Below, one piece after another: positions 43,169 through 51,417 of a DNA stretch of 64,000 bases (position 1 is its first letter; every line of letters starts with the position of its first letter). The notes beneath the pieces are model-generated. The model was given only the letters and a program-made list of their open reading frames with translations, made no database searches and was not told where the DNA came from. The translations under genes were made by a program, and so were the position numbers. This DNA is from Caenicola sp034331105 (lineage in GTDB: Bacteria; Synergistota; Synergistia; Synergistales; Synergistaceae): assembly GCA_034331105.1 (NCBI GenBank), contig JAXQGB010000011.1:310001-374000 (forward strand), read 5' to 3'.

Positions 43169-43242
43169 GCATCAAAAGGTTCCACGCACCATGACAATCG
43201 AATACCGGGCATAAGTTATAATTAGCAAGAGGAGTGACTGTG

Positions 43243-43872
43243 ATGCCTACACTAGATTTCGTTCAGTTTATTATCCTTATTCTTCCCGGATTTCTGGCTC
43301 TATTCTTTTATAAGCCGTTTGTTTACGATGGTGGAAATGAAGAAAAAGAGAGCTCAGAAATTATCAAGGCTGCACTCTTTGGAATTCCTGGATATGCTGT
43401 TGCAATCGCATGTAGCTCAAACTTGTTTTTGCAAATAGCTATATCATCTGTTATTGCCATTTTAATGGGCTGCGCATTTGGGTACATAAGGAGAAAGTTC
43501 GGTGATATAGAGTATATGCCTGCTGCATGGCACAGTAAAAACAAAGGGCTTCCGAAAGATACTCCTAATTCGAGAATGATCAAATATTTGTATTCCAGGT
43601 ATTTTAATAAACTGGCTGGGAAGGGCGATAAGGAAAGAGTTCAGCTGGCAATTGTTTATAGAATAGAAACCCCGGATGTTTACCATATCGGAATTTTAAT
43701 GTCTCACAACGAAAGATATAACGAGATCCTCCTCGATCAATACCCCCGACTCACAAGAGAGAACATTGAAAACATGTGGAATGTCATGAGCTCGTGGACC
43801 AAAATAATAAATCTCGACAGCGGACTCGTGATGGAGGTTGCCGATGTCGAGAAGAAAGCGCTTCCTAACTGA
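43243..43872 (+). CDS. DUF6338-like membrane-anchored protein
   Basis: About 209 residues from the ATG at 43243, 9 bases after AGAGGAG. N-terminal hydrophobic segments (FIILILPGFLALFFYKPF; YAVAIACSSNLFLQIAISS) anchor a soluble C-terminal domain. The layout is like DUF6338 proteins, which occur in phages and islands next to a small proline-rich gene, as here. Function unknown. Confidence 0.55.
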   Translation: MPTLDFVQFIILILPGFLALFFYKPFVYDGGNEEKESSEIIKAALFGIPGYAVAIACSSNLFLQIAISSVIAILMGCAFGYIRRKFGDIEYMPAAWHSKNKGLPKDTPNSRMIKYLYSRYFNKLAGKGDKERVQLAIVYRIETPDVYHIGILMSHNERYNEILLDQYPRLTRENIENMWNVMSSWTKIINLDSGLVMEVADVEKKALPN

Positions 43873-43892
43873 TAGATTCTTGATTCAGCCAT

Positions 43893-44024
43893 TTACTTTT
43901 CAGGTTTTCCATTCTGTGTATCTGGAGGCGGAGTTGTAGTCTGCGGCGGCCTTGGTTTATTTGGCGGCTGTATTTCAGGGTTTCCTCTTATCTGACGTGG
44001 AGGCAGATTCTGGTCTTCTGACAT
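43893..44024 (-). CDS. Small proline-rich protein
   Basis: A 43-residue frame, opposite to its neighbours, with a strong GAGGTGAG ribosome site 9 bases before its ATG. The sequence is mostly Pro, Gln, Asn and Thr (RPPQTTTPPPDTQ), so it is probably disordered. It is convergent with the DUF6338-like gene. Confidence 0.55.
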   Translation of the reverse strand: MSEDQNLPPRQIRGNPEIQPPNKPRPPQTTTPPPDTQNGKPEK

Positions 44025-44056
44025 AGAGTTAACTCACCTCTTTTCATATTGAAATT

Positions 44057-44093
44057 TGCCCGGTATCCGACTGTCATGGTGCCGGGCATTTTT
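44057..44093 (+). terminator. Terminator before the antirepressor gene
   Basis: TGCCCGG / CCGGGCA stem followed by TTTTTAT. It ends rightward transcription from the first early genes. Confidence 0.7.
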
Positions 44094-44137
44094 ATATTCT
44101 GAAACGATTATATCAGCAATGAAAGGAGGTCAAATAA

Positions 44138-44878
44138 ATGAACAATGAGTTTGGGATCGTGATCAGAGACCGGAAGGCGGTTGTGTCGAGCAGGGATGTT
44201 GCCAGGGTTTTTGAAAAACCTCACAACGATCTGCTTAAGGCTATCCGAAACCTGGAATGTTCAGAGGAATTTAGACTGGGAAATTTTTCCCAGTCCTCCT
44301 ACATCAACGACCAGAACAGGGAAATGCCGGAGATCATCATGTCCAGGGACGGTTTTTCATTCCTTGCAATGGGGTTTACTGGAGTAAGGGCCGCCCGCTG
44401 GAAGGAGCTCTACATCGCAGCTTTCAACGCCATGGAAAAGAACATTGCCACATCAACATCTGTTAGTTCTTTCAACATTCCAAGAACACTCCCCGAAGCC
44501 TTAAGGCTCGCAGCGGATCTTGCAGAGAAAGTCCAGCAGGACGCGCCGAAGGTTCTGTTTGCTGAGGCGGTTTCCACAAGCAAGTCAGAGATCCTGATCG
44601 GCGACCTTGCAAAGATCCTTCATCAAAACGGGATCGATATTGGACAAAAGAGACTGTTTGAGTTCCTTCGGAACGACGGGTATCTGATGAAGTACGGATC
44701 TTCCCGAAACATGCCGACACAGAGATCAATGGAGCTGGGGATCTTTAGGGTCAAGGAGACAACCATAACAAAACCCGACGGAACAGTCCTTATATCCCAC
44801 ACGGTCAAGGTTACGGGCAAGGGACAGGTTTATTTCGTCAATCTATTCCTTAAAAAGAAGCTGGCCCTGGTAGCCTAA
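44138..44878 (+). CDS. Rha-type phage antirepressor with ANT C-terminal domain
   Basis: A 246-residue protein. The N-terminal pRha domain (VSSRDVARVFEKPHNDLLKA; SRDGFSFLAMGFTG) is joined to an ANT/KilA-C-like domain (LPEALRLAADLAEK; RLFEFLRNDGYLM). Such proteins interfere with repressor or early gene control. AAAGGAGG precedes the ATG. Confidence 0.88.
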   Translation: MNNEFGIVIRDRKAVVSSRDVARVFEKPHNDLLKAIRNLECSEEFRLGNFSQSSYINDQNREMPEIIMSRDGFSFLAMGFTGVRAARWKELYIAAFNAMEKNIATSTSVSSFNIPRTLPEALRLAADLAEKVQQDAPKVLFAEAVSTSKSEILIGDLAKILHQNGIDIGQKRLFEFLRNDGYLMKYGSSRNMPTQRSMELGIFRVKETTITKPDGTVLISHTVKVTGKGQVYFVNLFLKKKLALVA

Positions 44879-44910
44879 AAGGTTATATCAGCACGGAAGG
44901 AGGAATGAGC

Positions 44911-45297
44911 ATGCAGCCATTTACGGGACAGTTTGTAATGATGCCGGCAGAAGAATATGAACGGCTCTCATTTTTGGAGCGAAAGATAGACAGCATTTTA
45001 GCGGCGGTTACATCCGGCGCGGCTGCCCCGGCAAGGAGACTGCCGGAAGACGTTGATCCTGAAAATATGAGTGTTGCAGAAGCCGCTGTGTACACGGGTA
45101 TGTCGGTCGGATTCCTTAATAAATGCCGGTGGAAAGACTCAACCACCAAAGGTCCGGATTACCGGAAGCAGGGAAGCAAGATCGTTTATTCCCAGGCGGA
45201 TCTTGATCGCTGGAAGCAGGAACAGAAGGTTTCGGGAAGAAGGCACTCCCCTTCCCCGCTTGTCAGAAGGTTCAACAGAAAAAGAGGAGAAGTCTGA
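44911..45297 (+). CDS. Excisionase-like helix-turn-helix protein
   Basis: About 128 residues. The ATG at 44911 is 8 bases after AAGGAGG. A coiled N-terminus (MPAEEYERLSFLERKIDSI) is followed by an HTH_17/MerR-like fold (MSVAEAAVYTGMSVGFLNKC and YSQADLDRWK). It may act as a phage DNA-binding regulator or excisionase. It overlaps the next small gene by one base. Confidence 0.7.
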   Translation: MQPFTGQFVMMPAEEYERLSFLERKIDSILAAVTSGAAAPARRLPEDVDPENMSVAEAAVYTGMSVGFLNKCRWKDSTTKGPDYRKQGSKIVYSQADLDRWKQEQKVSGRRHSPSPLVRRFNRKRGEV

Positions 45298-45434
45298 TGG
45301 ATAACTTCATCTATGCCCTTTTTGTCGCAGCCGCACTGATCCTTATGGTCTGGATGTCCGTCTGGAAGGTGCGCAAGAACCGGAAATATTATGAACAGTT
45401 CCGGAACGGGAGGATGGAACGATGGAGATTTTAG
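45297..45434 (+). CDS. Small single-span membrane protein
   Basis: 45 residues. The ATG overlaps the previous stop (TGATG). One membrane helix (FIYALFVAAALILMVWMSVW) precedes a basic tail. Its end overlaps the next small gene by 13 bases. Likely translated by coupling; role unknown. Confidence 0.55.
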   Translation: MDNFIYALFVAAALILMVWMSVWKVRKNRKYYEQFRNGRMERWRF

Positions 45435-45571
45435 CATGCAGCGGCTTTATGCAAAGTTTTTATGGGGATATGGGCACCTGGGGTTTGGCGGCAGTTCTGC
45501 TGCTGATCGCAGGAATATACAGGGAGCTGGTAGTGCTTCCGGCAAGGAGGAAAGAACAGAATGAGCATTGA
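45422..45571 (+). CDS. Second small membrane protein
   Basis: 49 residues with GGGAGG before the ATG. One hydrophobic helix (TWGLAAVLLLIAGIYRELVV) and a basic end. It overlaps both neighbours. It recalls nested small membrane genes in phages, but the position is too early for lysis spanins. Confidence 0.5.
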   Translation: MEILACSGFMQSFYGDMGTWGLAAVLLLIAGIYRELVVLPARRKEQNEH

Positions 45572-45845
45572 GTTACAGAAGTTTAAGAGAACCAGAACAA
45601 TTATTCAGGCAGTGAGATATGAGGGTCCGAAAATGGACTCGGAATTAACCTATAAGTTCAAAAACGAGTTTCATTATGCCTATGACTACCAGGGCGGGAA
45701 ATACCTCATTACAGAGTATCGGGGGCTCAAAAATCCTCACACCGGGGACTGGCTTATTTTTGACGAACATGCACGAAACCTTATCGATGTAATGCCCGAC
45801 GATATTTTTCAGCAGACCTATAAAGCAACAAGCGAGGCAGCATAA
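45561..45845 (+). CDS. Phage protein of unknown function
   Basis: A 94-residue soluble protein, with GGAGG upstream of its ATG. The sequence (AVRYEGPK; TGDWLIFDEHARN) resembles small phage proteins with a PGDW-type motif, often called gp or PF-less proteins. No catalytic motif seen. Confidence 0.6.
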   Translation: MSIELQKFKRTRTIIQAVRYEGPKMDSELTYKFKNEFHYAYDYQGGKYLITEYRGLKNPHTGDWLIFDEHARNLIDVMPDDIFQQTYKATSEAA

Positions 45846-46065
45846 AAGATGGGGAGCTTGTTAATTTCATGGGTTTGCAATGCGGATCTTTGTGCTCGAT
45901 TTTTCCTTATCCGGAAGCTAAGAGAAACAATGACGATTCAAAAGGCACAGGAGACCTATGAAAAGAATAAAACCTCTCACGAATGAGAGGTTCGTTAGGG
46001 AGGAACTATTGAAAACATTCGGGGCTGCAACCCCGCGTGAATTATAGCATACGGCGGTGAATGTC
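45846..46065 (+). other. Gap with hairpin and doubtful small frames
   Basis: A 9-bp perfect hairpin (AACCTCTCA / TGAGAGGTT, 45971-45992) has no U-run. Frames of 45 codons (45849-45986) and 29 codons (45958-46047) are open but have weak ribosome sites. I do not annotate them as genes. Confidence 0.4.
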
Positions 46066-46236
46066 ATGAGAGACGAGGTTAAATGCAAGGACTGCATATA
46101 TTTTGACTTACAGGATGGATTTCACAGCTCTAATCTGCGCAGGTGCTCCATTGACGGCCGGCTGCACTGGAAGGGCGACGACGCGGAAAACTGTATGAAT
46201 TTTGCTTGCAGGGAGGCTGATCGATATGCCAGTTAA
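46066..46236 (+). CDS. Small cysteine-rich, probably zinc-binding protein
   Basis: 56 residues with CKDC near the start, a central RCS and a final CMNFAC. GGTGA lies 6 bases before the ATG. The pattern suggests one zinc site. It overlaps the next, also cysteine-rich, gene by 11 bases. Confidence 0.55.
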   Translation: MRDEVKCKDCIYFDLQDGFHSSNLRRCSIDGRLHWKGDDAENCMNFACREADRYAS

Positions 46237-46417
46237 GGTTTCCACCGCATGCAATTGTCTGAACTGTGATCGGTTGAAGGACCATTACTGGGTGTCTGCG
46301 ACCATGCATATTATTAAGTGCAGGAATATGTCCGGGCAGCTAGAAACACGTGAATATCATCCGCTTGATAACCACTGGTGTCCGAGATGGAAACCGCAGG
46401 AGGAAAAATCAGAATGA
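46226..46417 (+). CDS. Small cysteine-rich protein
   Basis: 63 residues from the ATG at 46226 (GGGAGG upstream), with CNCLNC, IIKC and WCPRW. Like its neighbour it is a likely zinc-binding phage protein. The stop overlaps the next ATG. Confidence 0.55.
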   Translation: MPVKVSTACNCLNCDRLKDHYWVSATMHIIKCRNMSGQLETREYHPLDNHWCPRWKPQEEKSE

Positions 46418-46752
46418 ATTTCGCAATTAAAGCTGATGCAGAAAAAGTGCGCCTTGATCTGCTTCCTGTAAAACCATTGCTTGATGTTGGCAAAGTCCTT
46501 ACTTACGGAGCAAATAAATATTCGCCTCGCAATTGGGAAAGGGGCTTTGTTTGGAGCCGTCCTTATGCTGCGGCTTTAAGACATTTATTCGCATGGTTCA
46601 GTGGTCAGACACACGATCCGGAAACAGGGTTTAACCATCTTGCTCATGCAATGTGCGAAATCATGTTTTTGATGGAGTTTTCCTACACACATCCGGAGAT
46701 GGATGACAGGCCAATGAAGGAAGAAATCAATGTTGGTGATTCCAATGCCTGA
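46414..46752 (+). CDS. dATP/dGTP diphosphohydrolase-like protein (DUF5664)
   Basis: 112 residues from the ATG at 46414, which has AGGAGG upstream. The sequence has the family signature: VLTYGANKYSPRNWERG, then SRPYAAALRHLFAWFSG and FNHLAHAMCEIMFLMEF. This MazG-like all-alpha fold is common in phages and hydrolyses nucleotides or changes pools. Confidence 0.8.
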   Translation: MNFAIKADAEKVRLDLLPVKPLLDVGKVLTYGANKYSPRNWERGFVWSRPYAAALRHLFAWFSGQTHDPETGFNHLAHAMCEIMFLMEFSYTHPEMDDRPMKEEINVGDSNA

Positions 46753-47605
46753 AGAAACGCTTCAGCTATCCGATGACCGCGGATTCTGGTTTGCAGTCGT
46801 CGATATCGAGGTAATCAAAGACAGGGCCTTGTCTCTTACAGATAAGGCCATATATGCAATACTGTGCGCTTTTGCAAGTGTCGGCGATAACCGCAGCAGC
46901 CGTCCATCGATCGGGACTATTGCGGAAGCTGCCAATTGTTCAAAAAACACAGTTAGAACGGCTATTAAAAATTTAGTGTCCAGGGGCGTAATTGAAAGAG
47001 AGGAACGCTTTTGCGACGGACGTCAGACATCATGCCTTTATAGGATCATCGGACACAGTGTTTATTCGAGAGGTTCAAATACTGAAGGGGCAGGGGTTCA
47101 AAATTTGAAGGGGGAGGGTTCAAAATCCGATACACAGGAACTAGAACCAAGGGAACTAGAATTAAAAGATCTTCCCCCTATATCCCCCAAATCGGAGCCT
47201 AAAGTGAAAACCCCGAAATCAGATGCCGAAGAATATTCCCAGGAATTTGAGCATTTCTGGAAGCTGTACCCAAACAGCAAAGGCAAGCAGAAGGCATGGA
47301 GGATGTGGCTTACCCGACTTCGCAGCCGGGCCTCGCCGGAGTCCATGATCCGGGCTGCAAAGCGCTACGCAGAGGAATGCTCTGAAATGTGCCGTGAAAC
47401 CAGATTCATTCTCCACGGTGCGACATTTCTGGGACCGGACGAGCGCTGGAAGGACTATGACAAGCCTGCGACGGTATTAGGACATGAACTGCGTGAAGTG
47501 GACATCGAAAAATTTAAACTGCCGGGAGGTGGAATAGATGCAAAGGCTTATGAACGTGCGCGCAGGGGAATCAGCGATCAAAATAGGCAGCCTTCTCCAG
47601 GCTAA
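46730..47605 (+). CDS. Phage replication initiator-like protein with winged helix
   Basis: A 291-residue protein. Residues about 25-85 form a winged helix (LTDKAIYAILCAFASVGDNR; NCSKNTVRTAIKNLVSRGVI). A linker rich in Glu, Pro and Lys leads to a C-terminal segment (FEHFWKLYPNSKGKQKAWRM) seen in DnaD/DnaT-type phage replication proteins. With the ATPase encoded next it should open the origin and load helicase. No obvious iteron cluster was seen. Confidence 0.75.
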   Translation: MLVIPMPEETLQLSDDRGFWFAVVDIEVIKDRALSLTDKAIYAILCAFASVGDNRSSRPSIGTIAEAANCSKNTVRTAIKNLVSRGVIEREERFCDGRQTSCLYRIIGHSVYSRGSNTEGAGVQNLKGEGSKSDTQELEPRELELKDLPPISPKSEPKVKTPKSDAEEYSQEFEHFWKLYPNSKGKQKAWRMWLTRLRSRASPESMIRAAKRYAEECSEMCRETRFILHGATFLGPDERWKDYDKPATVLGHELREVDIEKFKLPGGGIDAKAYERARRGISDQNRQPSPG

Positions 47606-48314
47606 ATGGCGGGCTCAGGAATGGGCGAAAGAGAATATCCATGAATGCCTCGACGACTGCAATGAGCATGCACTTTTGGATATAACTGAGCCTGACGGGG
47701 TGCCTGTTAATGTACAATGCCCTATTTTGTCGAAGGATTGTCCCCGTGGCCGGAAATATCTTTCTGCAATAAATTCCCTGGCAGTAGAAAGCATGCCGCA
47801 TGATATTCCCAAACTATTCCGAACAGAAGTTGAATCAGCCGATGAGACTCTTGCGGTATCGGGAGCCAGAATGTGGAACGGGAAGGGATTTTTATATCTT
47901 TACGGAGCGACAGGAACAGGGAAAAGTTTTGCTGCGGCATGGCGTGTTTATCGTGATATACGGGTAAGGCTTGAAGGGATATGGGACAGCCCAGGAGAAT
48001 GGAGATCAGCTGCCGTATCGTCCGCGCGCTGGTTCAGTGCCTTCGCTGTTTGCCTTGAACGGAGCAATCTTTACGAGGCAGAAAATGCAGGGTTTCTTAT
48101 CCTTGACGATCTGGGATGTGAAATGAAAAGCCCCAGCAATGCAGCTATTCTCAATGAGCTTATCGGTGTCAGGTACAACGAAAAGCGTCCGACGATAATT
48201 ACTTCCAACTGCAGCCTGGCCGAACTCGAAAGCAGATACATGTCCAGGATGTACGAACGCATAATACAATCAAACTCGGTGATCGATGCCGGCATCACTA
48301 ATAAAAGACTTTAA
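47538..48314 (+). CDS. DnaC/IstB-like helicase loader ATPase
   Basis: A 258-residue AAA+ protein. Walker A is LYGATGTGKSFAAAW and Walker B is FLILDDLGCE. TIITSNCSLAEL is the sensor 1 region and RMYERI the arginine region. Its start lies within the replication initiator gene (68-bp overlap), with GGGAGG upstream. Confidence 0.88.
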   Translation: MQRLMNVRAGESAIKIGSLLQAKWRAQEWAKENIHECLDDCNEHALLDITEPDGVPVNVQCPILSKDCPRGRKYLSAINSLAVESMPHDIPKLFRTEVESADETLAVSGARMWNGKGFLYLYGATGTGKSFAAAWRVYRDIRVRLEGIWDSPGEWRSAAVSSARWFSAFAVCLERSNLYEAENAGFLILDDLGCEMKSPSNAAILNELIGVRYNEKRPTIITSNCSLAELESRYMSRMYERIIQSNSVIDAGITNKRL

Positions 48315-48327
48315 AAGGAGGTCCGGT

Positions 48328-48840
48328 ATGAGCAAGGTTACGGCTAAACAGCTCAGTGCATTTATAGATCAGATACTGAAACATGAAGACGGCCTTGCCA
48401 TCCTCCTTGGGACCGTTCCTCCTCCGATCGCAGCCGATCTGTGTGAATTAAAAAAGGGCTCTCTTCCGGATCTCGGGGTTCATGTTGACGGAGGGAATAA
48501 AATCCCTTATGCAGAGGCTGTCCTTACAAGCACCGAAAAAGAATACAGGATGCTGAAGGAAATCGGCGGATGGAAAAGGATCAACCGGGCAATGCGGGAA
48601 TATAAAAATTCTTATCCGCAGGGGTGGTCACTCTTTGAAGAACACGTTCTATTTGTCCGCCAGGGCGGGATGATCCACGACGGCAACGGCGGAATGAGCG
48701 CTGTTATCGCTGCAAAGCATGGGGGCATTACCACGAGGACATTAAGGAACAGAAGGAACGCTATCCTTAACACTGTCTCAAGATATATACTGTCATGGAT
48801 GCCCGGAGATGACTTTAGATTAATCCAGTCGTGCAAATAG
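48328..48840 (+). CDS. Phage protein, probable late-gene regulator or packaging-related
   Basis: A 170-residue protein with an excellent AAAAGGAGG site. The C-terminal part (GGITTRTLRNRRNAILNTVS) looks like a helix-turn-helix. It ends the early/replication block before a terminator, where ArpU/RinA-type late regulators are often encoded. No firm match. Confidence 0.55.
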   Translation: MSKVTAKQLSAFIDQILKHEDGLAILLGTVPPPIAADLCELKKGSLPDLGVHVDGGNKIPYAEAVLTSTEKEYRMLKEIGGWKRINRAMREYKNSYPQGWSLFEEHVLFVRQGGMIHDGNGGMSAVIAAKHGGITTRTLRNRRNAILNTVSRYILSWMPGDDFRLIQSCK

Positions 48841-48928
48841 TTTTCCGAACTTTGGGTCTAACTTTAACTCGAAAAATGAGTATACTTATAGCATAGGATT
48901 GTTTACAGAAAAATAGACAGAGAAAAGA

Positions 48929-48953
48929 GCCGCCCTTTACAGGGGCGGTTTTT
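48929..48953 (+). terminator. Terminator after the replication block
   Basis: CCGCCC / GGGCGG stem (loop of seven) followed by TTTTT. Confidence 0.8.
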
Positions 48954-49040
48954 AAGTGTTTCTCCATATAGATGTATTCCTATACATGATATATTTATCC
49001 TATACATCTAAAAATTACCTGGTGTAAAGGAGTGATATCG

Positions 49041-49265
49041 ATGTGGTGGGGAACAGCTGGAAACGGATACGGTATGCCATATGGAATGTTCATGATGCCC
49101 CTGTTTTTCCTTATATTTGTTGTGATAATAATTTACTTTTTCAATCGCAACAATAAATCACGGGACGATCATCGATTCAGCTATTACGAGAACAAAGATG
49201 AAGTATTAAAGGAAATACAGGAACTTAAAAAAGAAATTCGAGAACTAAAAAAAGAAAAAGAATAA
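49041..49265 (+). CDS. Small membrane protein with C-terminal coiled coil
   Basis: 74 residues from the ATG at 49041, 8 bases after AAAGGAG. A glycine/methionine-rich N-terminus (MWWGTAGNGYGMPYG) and one membrane helix precede a lysine/glutamate coiled coil (EIQELKKEIRELKKEKE). It resembles small SHOCT-type membrane proteins. It sits alone between two terminators, like a lysogenic-conversion or moron gene. Confidence 0.65.
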   Translation: MWWGTAGNGYGMPYGMFMMPLFFLIFVVIIIYFFNRNNKSRDDHRFSYYENKDEVLKEIQELKKEIRELKKEKE

Positions 49266-49312
49266 CCGGCGAGACATCGCTGTTTTGTTCATAGCAAAAA
49301 CTATACAAGTGC

Positions 49313-49350
49313 GGCTTCAGGGAGTGCATTCCCTGAAGCCATTTTTTATC
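49313..49350 (+). terminator. Terminator after the small membrane protein gene
   Basis: An 11-bp perfect stem (GGCTTCAGGGA arm) followed by ATTTTTTATC. Confidence 0.85.
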
Positions 49351-49399
49351 TATGTGAAATGGACACATAGACAACTTATATTATATAAGAGGTGTCTAT

Positions 49400-50218
49400 A
49401 TGTCAACATATTTTGAATCAGAACTTGGCCGCCTGTATCACGGTGACTGCATGGAGCATTTTGGAAAGATCCTCACCGGATCGGTTGACATGGTCCTCTG
49501 CGATCTGCCCTACGGAATTACCGACTGCAAATGGGATGTAAAGATCCCGCTTGCGCCTCTCTGGCGCGAATGGGGACGGGTAGTTAAAGAAAACGGGGCT
49601 GTTGTGCTTACTGCGCAGCAGCCCTTTGCTACGGAGCTCATAGTTTCGTCCGGAAGGATGTTTAAATTCCGGTACGAGCTTATATGGGAGAAAGCAAAAG
49701 CCCTGGGCTTTCTTAACGCACGGAAGATGCCGCTTCGGGCGCATGAAAATATCCTGGTCTTTTACCGCCATCTGCCGACGTACATACCGCAGATGGCAGA
49801 AGGAAAGCCGTATAAATCAAAAGATAACGGTAAACACACGTCCTTATATGCAAAATATAAACCATTTGTTTCTGCTGATAATCCAGGCAAGCGGTATCCA
49901 AGAAGTGTGCTCCGTTTCCCACAGGAAGGGCATACAAACCATCCTACCGAGAAGCCTCAGGCCCTGTTTGAATGGCTTATCCGCACATACACGTGTCCTG
50001 GTGATGTTGTCCTCGACAACTGCATGGGATCAGGGACAACTGCTGCAGCATGCGAAGCGACAGGGCGGCGCTGGATAGGAATGGAACTCTCCGGGGAGTT
50101 CTGCCGTATGACTAAAGAACGAGTACAGAGGTTAATAACGGAACGGGGTGATGCAGATGCAGAAGGTACAGCCGCTCAGGGAAAAGACGGAAGTCGAGCG
50201 GTTCAAGAATGTGCTTAA
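49400..50218 (+). CDS. Phage orphan DNA methyltransferase
   Basis: A 272-residue N6-adenine/N4-cytosine methyltransferase of the motif IV-first layout: DMVLCDLPYGITDCKWD near residue 30, then the SAM site DNCMGSGTTAAACEATGRRW. No restriction partner is nearby, so it probably shields phage DNA from host enzymes. AAGAGGTG precedes the ATG. Confidence 0.88.
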   Translation: MSTYFESELGRLYHGDCMEHFGKILTGSVDMVLCDLPYGITDCKWDVKIPLAPLWREWGRVVKENGAVVLTAQQPFATELIVSSGRMFKFRYELIWEKAKALGFLNARKMPLRAHENILVFYRHLPTYIPQMAEGKPYKSKDNGKHTSLYAKYKPFVSADNPGKRYPRSVLRFPQEGHTNHPTEKPQALFEWLIRTYTCPGDVVLDNCMGSGTTAAACEATGRRWIGMELSGEFCRMTKERVQRLITERGDADAEGTAAQGKDGSRAVQECA

Positions 50219-50759
50219 AAGAAGAAACATAAGAGACTGGGCCATGTTCACCTTCGGAGCGAACACCGGACTCCGCGCTTCTGACATCCTCAGGCTCAGG
50301 GTTGAAGACATACTTGACCCTGAATCGATTCCAAGCCGGATCAGGATCGCCGATTCAATAGAAATAACAGAGAAAAAAACGAAGAAAAACCGCGATATTC
50401 CGCTCAATAAAGCGGCAAAAGACGCGATAAAAGAATATGTAATAAAAGCGTCTCTTCTGGACTCTCCGGAAGGGACCAAATCACCGTTATTCCCTTCAAG
50501 AAAAGGGAGCGGAAGCAGGTCTATCACAAGATCTGCAGCATGGAGGGCGCTGCATGTGGCAGCAAAGGAGGCAGGGATCAGGTGCCGTATCGGAACGCAT
50601 ACGATGAGGAAGACCTTTGGTTACGCTCTGTATACTGCCGGGACTGACATTACACGCATCCAATATCTGCTCAACCATTCATCTCCGGAGGTCACTCTTG
50701 CATATATCGGAATAACCAAAGACGAGACAGACGGCCTCATAAGAAACCTGAGTATTTAA
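50157..50759 (+). CDS. Second tyrosine recombinase, late-region type
   Basis: A ~200-residue XerC-like recombinase with Arg in GANTGLRASDILRLR, HTMRK (HxxR), LNHSSPE and the tyrosine in TLAYIGI. It lacks an Arm domain. It overlaps the methyltransferase gene and precedes the HNH and terminase genes, a known position in Gram-positive-type siphophages. The integrase at 32115 is the better candidate for lysogeny; this one may resolve multimers. Confidence 0.85.
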   Translation: MQKVQPLREKTEVERFKNVLKRRNIRDWAMFTFGANTGLRASDILRLRVEDILDPESIPSRIRIADSIEITEKKTKKNRDIPLNKAAKDAIKEYVIKASLLDSPEGTKSPLFPSRKGSGSRSITRSAAWRALHVAAKEAGIRCRIGTHTMRKTFGYALYTAGTDITRIQYLLNHSSPEVTLAYIGITKDETDGLIRNLSI

Positions 50760-51025
50760 CCAATACTGCCGTTTTGAAATCCTGCATCAGAGAATTGACA
50801 TGTTGACGAGGTGAATTCTTTGTTCCCGTCGGCTTTTATCGTTAGCTGTCCCAATGCAACAAAATGCCGTTATGGTGCATTCGTAGTTTAAGGGGGTCTT
50901 GAGGGAGACTCCGAGAAGCGCCATAGACAATGTTCAGGGCAATTTTGGATGAATGTAACGTTGGCTCGTTATGGTGCGTTCATTTTCAGCATAAAAAATT
51001 ATGTTGCATTCGAGAGGTTAAAACG
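50760..51025. other. Gap with short direct repeats before the HNH gene
   Basis: 266 bp without a gene. The motif GTTATGGTGCRTTC occurs twice (about 50870 and 50969), about 100 bp apart. They could be binding sites or recombinase sites; otherwise I see nothing here. Confidence 0.4.
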
Positions 51026-51322
51026 ATGGCGAGAAGGGATTTTTACACCAGCAAAGAGTGGGTTGCCTGCAGGGATGCTTATGCCGCTTCCGTCTTTTAT
51101 CTGTGTGAAAGATGTAAACGGCCAGGCTACATAGTTCATCATAAAACCCATATCACGAATGAGAACGAAAGCGACCCAGAGATCACATTGAACTGGGACA
51201 ACCTTGAATTCTTATGTATTGAGTGCCACAACAGGGAACATTTCAGCAAAGAAATCACCAGAAATGACGTAAAATTTGACCTAAACGGGCAATTAATTAA
51301 GGTAAAAGCCCCCCCTATCTGA
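51026..51322 (+). CDS. HNH endonuclease of the packaging region
   Basis: 98 residues from the ATG at 51026, after GAGAGG. FYLCERCKRPGYIVHHKTHI, then NLEFLCIECHNREHF give the HNH metal site and two zinc-binding CxxC pairs. In HK97-type cos phages such an HNH protein next to the terminase is needed for cos cleavage and packaging. Confidence 0.88.
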   Translation: MARRDFYTSKEWVACRDAYAASVFYLCERCKRPGYIVHHKTHITNENESDPEITLNWDNLEFLCIECHNREHFSKEITRNDVKFDLNGQLIKVKAPPI

Positions 51323-51369
51323 CCTTGGAGGGGTCGAAAAGCCAGACCGGAACGTGGAGACACGAAGAA

Positions 51370-51400
51370 CACGCGGGGCGCGCGCGTGACCCCCCACCCG
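51370..51400. other. Candidate cos (packaging) site
   Basis: Between the HNH and small terminase genes is a G/C block, CGCGGGGCGCGCGCGTGACC, then CCCCACCC, unlike the moderate GC around it. Such blocks at this position are typical of cohesive-end sites in HNH-containing HK97-type phages. Confidence 0.5.
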
Positions 51401-51417
51401 AAAAAGGAGGCGGTGAC

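Noticed and set aside
45971..45992. Hairpin AACCTCTCA/TGAGAGGTT as a terminator
   Set aside because: No U-run on either side; more likely a local RNA structure.
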